Part shown: positions 41,775 to 48,206 of the stretch, in pieces
Position numbering within the stretch: the first letter of the stretch is position 1
Layout: each line of letters begins with the position of its first letter
Assembly: GCA_018713115.1 (NCBI GenBank)
Contig: DVFS01000040.1
Coordinates: 1 to 48,206, forward strand
Reading direction: 5' to 3'
DNA from: Candidatus Galligastranaerophilus faecipullorum
GTDB lineage: Bacteria; Cyanobacteriota; Vampirovibrionia; Gastranaerophilales; Gastranaerophilaceae
Length of the DNA: 48,206 bases
The notes under the pieces: generated by a model
The model's database searches: none
What the model was told of the DNA's origin: nothing
The model's input: only the letters and a program-made list of their open reading frames with translations
Made by a program: the position numbers and the translations under genes

Positions 41775-43658
41775 GTGAATTTTAAAGAGCAAAACGATAA
41801 TGCACGCGCTTTTTTTAAAAAAGATTTTACACCCGTAAAAAATCTTTTGAATGCCGTTAGAAATGCCCTCGTGAACGGCGGAAATATTGACTTTGACTTT
41901 AAGAGTTTAGGGGATATTATAAATTTCTCTCCCGAAATTAGTTTTATGTACATCTCTCTTTTTGAAGAGGGAAATAATATGATTCGCTTTGGCTCAAAAA
42001 GACAGACTCTTGAAGAAACTCTTAACCGTATTGTAGCTATGCTCAAAAAAAACAAAAATTTTCACGCATTTCATATATCCGATTCAAAAAAATGCAGAAT
42101 ACTTTTTGAGTATGTGACAAACAGGCGCGAACTTCCTTTTGACAAGATACATTCCAAAAAATTCAACTCGCTGCGCTTTGAAATCGGCATTGACGGTATT
42201 GAGATAAACGATAGTGAAAGGTCTTATTATTTTATGCCGACAGACGCCATTGTTGAGTCGCATATGGGATATCGAAGCGCGCTTAACTCGGTATTAAAGA
42301 AAACTCCCATAGGCAAGGCGACAAACAGAATCTCCGAGCGTATAAAGCTCTTTGGTGAGCAAAAAGGCTGGAAGTTTTACCTTTTTAACACACGTGCTTT
42401 TGTTACATACACAGATGAGTGCATACCGCTTTATCGCGCAAATGTAATGTATAATAACTTTGACTTTGACATTCTGTTAAATCAGTTTAAACGCTCAGCG
42501 GATTGGCTTATTAAAAATATGCAGGCTGATGGCAGATTTTTATATTACTATGATTGCTGCAGCGACTCTACAAAAGACCACGAACATCCCTCGCGCCCCG
42601 AACATGACCGCTATTACAATGACCTCAGGCACTGCGGCGGCGCTATTACCTTGATTCGTGCTTACAGTCTGACGGGTGATAAAAAATATATCGAAGCGGC
42701 AAAGCGCGCCCTTGATTTTACGGTAACAACGGCAAAAGAGCACATTGTAGACGGTAAAAAAGCTTATCATGCCTATTATAATCAAAAAAGTAAACTGGGC
42801 GGCAGCGCAATGGCACTTGTCGCAATGATGCAATACAGAAGAGTTACGGGTGATAAGACTTATGACGATTATATAAAAGGTTTCACACGCCACATCCTAT
42901 CCCGTATGACGCCTGAAGGAGAGTTTTTGGGCTACTATATCCACCCCTCATACAATAACGGTGAGCCGCTTTTAAATATGTCCGATAAAGAACGTATGGA
43001 AACATTTTCTTTCTATTACCCGGGTGAAGCGCTTCTTGGGCTGGGGCTTTTTGCAAACCACTTTAAAGACGATGAGGAGCTTAAAAATCTTGTTGTCGAA
43101 AAAACAAGAGTCGCCATGGACTGGATTGTCGACGAGCGTCCCAAACGTTATTCGCACCTTTTTACCGCGCTTCCCTCTGATGCGTGGTTAATGCAGTCGA
43201 TTGAGGAATGGGCTGATTATCCGGGATTTGTAAAGCAAAATCACTTGAATTTTGTCTACAACGACGCAAAAGAAATGATGAAAAGAATGTACAAACGCGA
43301 TGACAGCCCCTATATTGACTATGAGGGCGGAATGTATTATGAGTACGGCGACCATTATTACCCCGACGGCGCACGCTGCGAGGGGCTTATTGCCTCATAT
43401 TATCTTGCCGATAAAATGGGTGAAAAAGAGCTTGCCGCTCAAATTCTTGAAGCCTGTAAAAAAGCGGCAGTCTGCCAGTTTCATCTCTTTAACTGCGAGC
43501 GGGCAAATTTTTCACACAAAGCACCCTCAAAATCCCTTGATTCAATCCGCTTCAAAGCTACCCGCCAATGGGTTCGCGTAGACTCCATCCAGCACGTTGC
43601 CTGCTTCTTTATAAGACTGTACTGGACATCCCATGAGATGTTGATTAAGGATGTATGA
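41775..43658 (+). CDS. Putative alpha/alpha-toroid (six-hairpin) protein, unknown substrate
   Basis: A 627-residue protein starting at a GTG at 41775 with a weak AGGA about 11 bases upstream. Residues 1-230 form a domain I cannot assign. Residues about 235-620 look like repeated helix pairs of the six-hairpin glycosidase or epimerase fold: SADWLIKNMQADGRFLYYYD, LRHCGGAITLIRAYSLTGD, KYIEAAKRALDF, then GGSAMALVAMMQYRRVTGD and YPGEALLGLGLFA. The many aromatic residues suit carbohydrate binding. No signal peptide is visible. The reaction is unknown. Confidence 0.62.
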   Translation: MNFKEQNDNARAFFKKDFTPVKNLLNAVRNALVNGGNIDFDFKSLGDIINFSPEISFMYISLFEEGNNMIRFGSKRQTLEETLNRIVAMLKKNKNFHAFHISDSKKCRILFEYVTNRRELPFDKIHSKKFNSLRFEIGIDGIEINDSERSYYFMPTDAIVESHMGYRSALNSVLKKTPIGKATNRISERIKLFGEQKGWKFYLFNTRAFVTYTDECIPLYRANVMYNNFDFDILLNQFKRSADWLIKNMQADGRFLYYYDCCSDSTKDHEHPSRPEHDRYYNDLRHCGGAITLIRAYSLTGDKKYIEAAKRALDFTVTTAKEHIVDGKKAYHAYYNQKSKLGGSAMALVAMMQYRRVTGDKTYDDYIKGFTRHILSRMTPEGEFLGYYIHPSYNNGEPLLNMSDKERMETFSFYYPGEALLGLGLFANHFKDDEELKNLVVEKTRVAMDWIVDERPKRYSHLFTALPSDAWLMQSIEEWADYPGFVKQNHLNFVYNDAKEMMKRMYKRDDSPYIDYEGGMYYEYGDHYYPDGARCEGLIASYYLADKMGEKELAAQILEACKKAAVCQFHLFNCERANFSHKAPSKSLDSIRFKATRQWVRVDSIQHVACFFIRLYWTSHEMLIKDV

Positions 43659-43707
43659 GCAGTTTGACTGCTTAATAAAATATGTGGCTGTTAATTAGGA
43701 CTTAGTG

Positions 43708-44844
43708 CTATTCTCCGTCAAGGCAGTTTTTTAAGTTATCAAGACTTTCCGAATAGATTTTATCTGAAAGATGTTTTAAACTTTCACACATATTTGTATA
43801 TTCCGTATTATTCATATTTATTGCCGAAGCCATTGCATCTGCAAGATTGTTTTGTGTGTATAAAACTGAATTAGTGCAGTCAAATCCGTTAATTTTTGCA
43901 AATTCCTTGTGAATCAGGCAGGGAATGTTAAACCCATAGACTAATTGATATGTGCCCGATGTACCATCTTTAAGGTATCTTGAGTGCTCGGGCAATTTCG
44001 GGTCTAACAGTGTTAATATAAAATCAGCCTTTTCGATTTCATTATACATTTCATTAAATGGCAACTTGCCTTTTATATCGAAATAAGAGAGCATTTCGTC
44101 AGAGAGATTTTGCATACTCCCCTTGCCTACAACGGTAATTTTAAAATCGGTGATTTTATTTGCTAAAAGTCTTTTTACCGACTGTATTAATAAATCCATA
44201 TTTTTTCTTTTGGACTCAAGTGCCCCGATGACTATAAAGTTTGTTAAATTGTTTTTGCATTGCCCCCGCTTTGTTTCTCCGAAGTAATGAGGATTCACCA
44301 CAAGGCTTTTCAGGTCATCTTTGTTTTGCGGATTGGCAAGTATAAGTTGTTTTTTACAGCCGCCCTCATGTAGTTTTTCTAAATGATGTTGTATATATAT
44401 GTTTTCTTTTCTGCCCTTTAAAATATTTTTGAAGTATGTATCAATATTTATGCACTTTTTTCGATAAATTCCTCTTGAATTATAAATAACTCTTTCGTAT
44501 TTTTGGGCATTATAGTGTTTAAATATATAATATAGCTCCTTTTTATTGAATATCCAAACTTTTATATTGTCAGAAAATCTGCAAAAAACACTATTATCAT
44601 GATTTGTTATTATAATCCTGACATTGTATCCTAAATCCTTTAAGTATTTACAGTAGCCGGGGAGTGTTTCATTATGGGATTTATTTAACTCAATCAGTAA
44701 TATTGTTTTTGGGGGTATATCTTGATTTAAAAAGTCTTGAATAAGTTGCTGATTTACGGGCTTGCTTATTCGCAATTTAATACCTAAAAATGATACAACT
44801 GTGTGCTCATCTTCCTCTTTTATACTAAAAATGCCCGATATCAT
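43708..44844 (-). CDS. Glycosyltransferase of the GT4 type
   Basis: A 378-residue GT-B fold enzyme. The N-terminus has a short strand pair (HTVVSFLGIKLRIS) often seen before glycosyltransferase domains in host-associated bacteria. The C-terminal half has FIVIGALESKRKNMDLLIQS (about 207-226), ITVVGKG, and a late SRYLKDGTSGTYQLVYGF segment in the donor-site position. The usual EX7E motif is not clear. An AAGGAC Shine-Dalgarno lies seven bases before the ATG. It is visibly more AT-rich than the genes around it, which suggests transfer. The sugar and acceptor are unknown. Confidence 0.78.
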   Translation of the reverse strand: MISGIFSIKEEDEHTVVSFLGIKLRISKPVNQQLIQDFLNQDIPPKTILLIELNKSHNETLPGYCKYLKDLGYNVRIIITNHDNSVFCRFSDNIKVWIFNKKELYYIFKHYNAQKYERVIYNSRGIYRKKCINIDTYFKNILKGRKENIYIQHHLEKLHEGGCKKQLILANPQNKDDLKSLVVNPHYFGETKRGQCKNNLTNFIVIGALESKRKNMDLLIQSVKRLLANKITDFKITVVGKGSMQNLSDEMLSYFDIKGKLPFNEMYNEIEKADFILTLLDPKLPEHSRYLKDGTSGTYQLVYGFNIPCLIHKEFAKINGFDCTNSVLYTQNNLADAMASAINMNNTEYTNMCESLKHLSDKIYSESLDNLKNCLDGE

Positions 44845-45009
44845 CCGTAAAGTCCTTTGTATATGTGTTCATAGTATTGTTTTAATATGACATTGAAAGT
44901 CAAAATTTTATCTTTATATTCTAGTATAAGTATGTATAAAATACAAATTATATATTAATTTAACAAAACTACTGCAGGGCAATTCAAAATAAGTATATTA
45001 AATAAAAAA

Positions 45010-45090
45010 TGTCGAAGGAGGGACTTGAACCCTCACGGATTGCTCCACACGCTCCTGAAACGTGCGCGTCTACCATTTCGCCACTCCGAC
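45010..45090 (-). tRNA. tRNA-Leu (anticodon CAG)
   Basis: On the minus strand the acceptor GTCGGAG pairs with CTTCGAC (one G-T). The anticodon arm is CACGT-TTCAGGA-GCGTG, giving anticodon CAG. A long variable arm (about 13 bases) marks a type II tRNA, and the T arm is GAGGG-TTCAAGT-CCCTC. The discriminator A is at 45010. CCA is not encoded; the next bases are a run of T, which may end the transcript. Confidence 0.95.
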
Positions 45091-45109
45091 AGGCTGTTAT
45101 AATTTTAAT

Positions 45110-45141
45110 ACAAGGGGGCTTAAAAAAGCAAGCCCCCTTGT
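45110..45141. terminator. Strong hairpin, probable terminator of the ferritin-like gene
   Basis: ACAAGGGGGCTT (45110-45121) pairs perfectly with AAGCCCCCTTGT (45130-45141) around an 8-base A-rich loop. It lies 35 bases after the stop of the leftward ferritin-like gene, upstream of the tRNA. The following T-tract is weak, so read-through into the tRNA is possible. Confidence 0.75.
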
Positions 45142-45175
45142 ATCTTTAACTAAAATACCCTTATTGCGGCTTTTT

Positions 45176-46483
45176 CTATTTCTCCATAGCTTCATAATTT
45201 GCTATTATTTTCTCTAATTTTTGCGCACTTACTGTGTCCGGCGCCTGTGCTTTTTTCTCTAATCCTCTGGATAAAAGCTCCACCTCTTTGCCTTTAAGCC
45301 CATCAGAGGCTTTTATAATATCCCTTCCGATATGCCGGCTGATAATTGTTATTGTACTTTCCGTGGGCGAGCCTTTTTCGCCCTGTTTTTTCTGCACGTC
45401 ATAGCTTGCCCAGTTATCGGGAAGCTTGTCTATTGTTGTATAGCCCATCTTTTCACTTCCGTCCATTCTTTTGTCAATTTCTTCAATCAACACCTTTGCC
45501 ACATATTCTTTCTGGCTTTTAAATCTGCACGGGAGAATTATCTTCTCACCCGTAACTTCCTGTGCATCACGTTTTTCATGTTTTTCAAACAATTTCTTTG
45601 CGCATTGCAAATGTGCAATTTCAAACTGCAAAAACATTTCCCATATCTTTTTAAGCTCATCATTTATTTCATCTTCATAACAGTTATAGTAGTTGCAAAC
45701 TTCGCAATACTCGTGTAATAGAAGTTTTTCATAAATTGACTCGTTCGGGTCAATTAAGGACTCATACATGCTTACATGTTCTTCTTCCACATCCTTAATT
45801 TCCGCATAAGTTTTCCTTAAAACATTATTGCCGTAGGCAAAGCCGTGTTCTGCGTAGTAATTATGTGTCTGCTGTTCGCCTGCCACAAGAGTTAAAATAT
45901 TTATTTTAGTCTGTGCTGATGCCTTATCTTTATCATAAGGTTTTCTAAGGCGCATAGCATTGTCGTTATGGTGGTTTTGCGTGGGTCTGCTCAGCATGAT
46001 GTCTGTCTGTCCCTGTACAATGTAGTCGGGGTCAATCCCTTCTTCCATATATGCCCATTGAGAGTATCTGTAAAGATGATCAAAGTCCTCAAGCAGTCCG
46101 AAATCAAAAGTTTCTTTTACGTACGGGTCGGGCTCATTTTGTGCAAGCCAAGCAGTAAGGTCAACCGCCACCTGCTCATAGCCCAGAGTTGTTTCTAAAA
46201 CAGACTGGTCTTTTGGTGCAAGCCAGTTAATAGTTGTCTGCTGTGCGTCTTCTATTCTTCTTGTGTGTGCTATTAACTTGCAGGCGTCACTGTCGGGGCA
46301 GAATCTGCCGAATGCATGTTTAAAGTTCCACGCCTCAACCTCGATTCCGTTCATAAGAATCTGCCTTGTTCTGCTGTAGCAATCAACATCATATTTATTA
46401 TATGGGCTGCGCACGACATCTTCCCAGTTTCTAATCTGTTTTTCTATCGCGATTCCCTTTTCTTCGTATGGATTAAAAGTCAT
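45176..46483 (-). CDS. Ferritin-like diiron-type protein of unknown function
   Basis: A 435-residue helical protein with several possible iron-binding motifs: E132-x3-H136 (EDFDH), E203-x3-H207 (EQQTH), E233-x2-H236 (EEEH) and E288-x2-H291 (EIAH). Their spacing suits one or two ferritin-like four-helix bundles. The C-terminal 110 residues are charged and probably outside the bundle. It may store iron, act on peroxide or be an oxygenase-type enzyme; none is shown. An AAAGGG Shine-Dalgarno precedes the ATG. It is alone with its own terminator. Confidence 0.72.
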   Translation of the reverse strand: MTFNPYEEKGIAIEKQIRNWEDVVRSPYNKYDVDCYSRTRQILMNGIEVEAWNFKHAFGRFCPDSDACKLIAHTRRIEDAQQTTINWLAPKDQSVLETTLGYEQVAVDLTAWLAQNEPDPYVKETFDFGLLEDFDHLYRYSQWAYMEEGIDPDYIVQGQTDIMLSRPTQNHHNDNAMRLRKPYDKDKASAQTKINILTLVAGEQQTHNYYAEHGFAYGNNVLRKTYAEIKDVEEEHVSMYESLIDPNESIYEKLLLHEYCEVCNYYNCYEDEINDELKKIWEMFLQFEIAHLQCAKKLFEKHEKRDAQEVTGEKIILPCRFKSQKEYVAKVLIEEIDKRMDGSEKMGYTTIDKLPDNWASYDVQKKQGEKGSPTESTITIISRHIGRDIIKASDGLKGKEVELLSRGLEKKAQAPDTVSAQKLEKIIANYEAMEK

Positions 46484-46573
46484 TTACTACCCTTTCTTTT
46501 TGTATACGGGGTAATATTAACAAAATAGTATGCGTTTGTTATTCCGCTCCGGTTTAATCTTTTTATCCGCTTA

Positions 46574-46909
46574 TTATCTGGGCTGGTAATCAAGCGCTTT
46601 GATAATCCGCCACAGTGCTCTTTTTTTCTCGGTATCAAGCGTGTCTACCGCGCTGTAAATATCTTCTTCTATTGTTTTTATATCATTTAAATATTCGATA
46701 TCAAAAATCTCCTCGGGACTTACATCAAACTGCTGCTGTATTTGAATTATTGTTAATGTCGAGGGGAAGCTTTTTCCGTTTTCAATGTTGCTGAGACTGG
46801 AGGGTTCAATACCGATTTTTTCACTGAATGTATCCTGTGTAAGGTTTTTCTTTTTTCTTATTCTTCTTATATTTTCACCGAGCGCAGCTCTGTACTTTGC
46901 TTCATCCAT
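46574..46909 (-). CDS. XRE-family (Cro/CI-type) transcriptional regulator
   Basis: A 111-residue protein with an HTH domain at about residues 10-65 (LGENIRRIRKKKNLTQDTFS, IEPSSLSNIENGKSFPSTLT) and a short C-terminal helical tail. Such regulators bind palindromic operators, often near their own gene. It is divergent from the prepilin-like surface gene across 144 bases that hold promoters in both directions, so it could control that gene. This link is inference. Confidence 0.9.
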   Translation of the reverse strand: MDEAKYRAALGENIRRIRKKKNLTQDTFSEKIGIEPSSLSNIENGKSFPSTLTIIQIQQQFDVSPEEIFDIEYLNDIKTIEEDIYSAVDTLDTEKKRALWRIIKALDYQPR

Positions 46910-46935
46910 GTTGCTTTTACCGTTGTTTAGTTACA

Positions 46936-46964
46936 AATATAAGAATAATCTATATACGTGTCAT
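46936..46964 (-). promoter_or_regulatory. Promoter of the XRE regulator gene
   Basis: On the minus strand ATGACA (46964-46959) and TATATT (46941-46936) are 17 bases apart, with the predicted start about 20 bases before the ATG. Confidence 0.42.
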
Positions 46965-46993
46965 ATAACATAATCTTTACATAAAATATTTGC

Positions 46994-47022
46994 TTGATTT
47001 TTATTGTATACATTATTATAAT
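46994..47022 (+). promoter_or_regulatory. Strong promoter of the prepilin-like surface gene
   Basis: TTGATT (46994-46999) and a perfect TATAAT (47017-47022) are exactly 17 bases apart, the best sigma-70-type promoter in the window. Transcription would begin near 47029. Confidence 0.6.
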
Positions 47023-47053
47023 ATTTGGTAAAGATTAAAAAATACTGGAGAAA

Positions 47054-48206
47054 ATGTTGTTTAGATTAAATTTTAAGCGTAAAACACGCTCAACTTGTCG
47101 TGCTTTAAACACAAATTATTATGCCTTCACTCTGGCAGAACTCTTAACGGCCGTACTTGTAATCTCAGTAATTATGGTGGCCCTGGCCCCCGTAATTACA
47201 AAAAGGATGAAAGATAATGTATCGGTAACTACCGACAACAAAAAAGGTCTTGAGGTCTACACCAACCCGGGGACTTACACCTTTGACGTTCCAATCGGTA
47301 TAAACACCCTCTTCATTCAAGGCTCGGGCGGCGGAGGAGGCGGAGCGGGCTCAACATATGTAGAGAAAGAAAAATCTTTTACTTCTTCAACCACATGGAC
47401 AATCCCGACAGGAGTTAATGAAGTAACTCTTAAAATTACAGGCTCGGGCGGCGGAGGCGGAGGGGCAAACGGAGCAGGCACAGGTAAATCATCCTGTCCT
47501 GATGCTTCAAATGAGTTTCTTGCCATACGCGGCGCGTCTGATGAGAGTGACTTATGTTACATGCGCGGATATCTTAATCCCGATGTTTCTTCTTGTGGTA
47601 AGTGCTATGTAAAAGTATTAAATCCCGGTGATACTTGTACTACAAATTCATGCGCCTGGAGGTACAAGAGTACTTCGGGCTCTTCAGTGGCATATGTTGC
47701 CCAAACATCACCCAGCTCTAATGGTGCATTGCCATCTACGGACAGAGGGATATATACTTTAAATGCCGCAAACTCTGCCTGTTCGTGGTATAGACAGTCA
47801 CCCTGCACTTGTAATACTAATTATGGTGTGTCAAGAGGTATATATAGACTGCCAAACCAGGTTGAGTTGCAAAAGGTTATAAAATATAAAGACAATTGGT
47901 CAATAACGGCAGGCTCTTCAGGTTTGAATCTCTGTTCTCGCGACTACCCAAATTACAATACCAATGCAGACAAGCGTGTAACATATTGTTCCGAGGGTAG
48001 CAGCTGTAACGGCTGTCAAAATGGCTGGTGCTTTTCATATGCCGTTGCTGGCTCCTCGGGTTCTCGACTTTATTATGACGCTCTTGGCCCGAGTGGTATA
48101 TCTGTACAATCTGGATTAGATATTCACACCCAAACTGCAACTGTAAAATGTGTAACTGCTCTAAAATACTACAACAACTACTCCGCCTCCGGCGGCTCTT
48201 CAGGCG
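47054..48206 (+). CDS. Prepilin-like glycine-rich surface protein (partial, cut by the right edge)
   Basis: The frame is open from the ATG at 47054 to the end of the window (about 384 codons) with no stop. The N-terminus is basic, then YYA|FTLAELLTAVLVISVI, a class III/IV prepilin signal with cleavage before F25, the conserved Glu at +5 (E29) and a hydrophobic helix. Two repeats of about 40 residues follow, each ending in GSGGGGGG (G90 and G130) after strands like WTIPTGVNEVTLKI; these resemble the glycine-rich domains of phage and adhesin proteins. Residues 145-384 are rich in Cys, Ser and Tyr. They include YRLPNQVELQ (about 264-273), like the RLP motif of FISUMP or C-type-lectin-like folds. 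It probably sits on the cell surface. Confidence 0.82.
   Translation, partial: MLFRLNFKRKTRSTCRALNTNYYAFTLAELLTAVLVISVIMVALAPVITKRMKDNVSVTTDNKKGLEVYTNPGTYTFDVPIGINTLFIQGSGGGGGGAGSTYVEKEKSFTSSTTWTIPTGVNEVTLKITGSGGGGGGANGAGTGKSSCPDASNEFLAIRGASDESDLCYMRGYLNPDVSSCGKCYVKVLNPGDTCTTNSCAWRYKSTSGSSVAYVAQTSPSSNGALPSTDRGIYTLNAANSACSWYRQSPCTCNTNYGVSRGIYRLPNQVELQKVIKYKDNWSITAGSSGLNLCSRDYPNYNTNADKRVTYCSEGSSCNGCQNGWCFSYAVAGSSGSRLYYDALGPSGISVQSGLDIHTQTATVKCVTALKYYNNYSASGGSSG

Noticed and set aside
43653-43672. Short hairpin AGCAGT/ACTGCT after the toroid-protein gene as a terminator
   Set aside because: The 6-base stem has a 3-base loop and no T-tract on either strand, so it is too weak to call.
45010-45090. 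tRNA-Ser rather than tRNA-Leu
   Set aside because: Both are long-arm tRNAs, but the anticodon loop TTCAGGA gives CAG, which reads leucine codon CUG.
45332-45718. 128-residue hydrophobic plus-strand frame opposite the ferritin-like gene
   Set aside because: It is antisense to the E-x-x-H helices, has no Shine-Dalgarno and no family match.
47317-48140. Proline-rich and other minus-strand frames opposite the prepilin-like gene
   Set aside because: Poly-Pro comes from reading glycine codons on the other strand; the plus strand is open throughout with a prepilin signal, promoter and Shine-Dalgarno.

Overview
The window looks like chromosomal DNA of an AT-rich, diderm, anaerobic gut-type bacterium. 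The best guess is a non-photosynthetic relative of cyanobacteria (Gastranaerophilales/Vampirovibrionia, 'Melainabacteria'). The evidence is a TonB/ExbB/ExbD motor, AsmA-family proteins and lipoproteins (an outer membrane), a MurE with the DNPR motif (meso-diaminopimelate peptidoglycan), a cyanobacterial-style ThiE with an extra N-terminal domain, and a CoA-dehydratase-activase-related protein typical of anaerobes. The assignment is inference from gene content only; no marker gene was compared.

Layout. 1-3605: the start of a DUF2229-type protein running off the left edge, and a two-domain M16 zinc peptidase. 3602-15961: an envelope locus. A leftward operon encodes two secreted proteins resembling the VirB10/TrbI beta domain, TonB, ExbB, two ExbD and an AsmA-like protein; a second, larger AsmA-like protein is read divergently. 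16048-19035: TPR lipoprotein, Lgt and phosphoglycerate mutase. 19171-25046: CHAP-domain protein, small unknowns, a CxxCxxCC-type protein, FolP, bL25, a DUF192-like protein and a UvrC without its C-terminal HhH domain. 25085-29225: three glycosyltransferases (GT8, GT6, GT2) around a lipoprotein, a BlaI-type repressor, an unknown and a TadE-like protein. 29240-35673: a division/cell-wall cluster rsmH-ftsL-ftsI-murE-murA plus a small repeat protein. 35645-37806: ECF sigma factor with zinc anti-sigma, and ThiE. 37885-43658: MORN-like membrane protein, unknown membrane protein, GdhA and an alpha/alpha-toroid protein. 43708-48206: another glycosyltransferase, tRNA-Leu(CAG), a ferritin-like protein, an XRE regulator and the start of a large prepilin-like glycine-rich surface protein cut by the right edge.

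How the genes work together. Most of the window serves the cell envelope: peptidoglycan synthesis and division, lipoprotein acylation, a proton-driven periplasmic motor beside candidate lipid-transfer proteins, surface glycosylation and pilin-like surface proteins. The most unusual items are the Ton-motor/AsmA/VirB10-like locus, a GT6 enzyme with the metal-independent NXN signature, the prepilin fused to glycine-rich and cysteine-rich modules, the shortened UvrC, and several genes whose predicted promoters sit so close to the ATG that the mRNAs would be nearly leaderless.

No gap between genes exceeds 300 bases. No insertion sequence, prophage, CRISPR array or origin was recognised.
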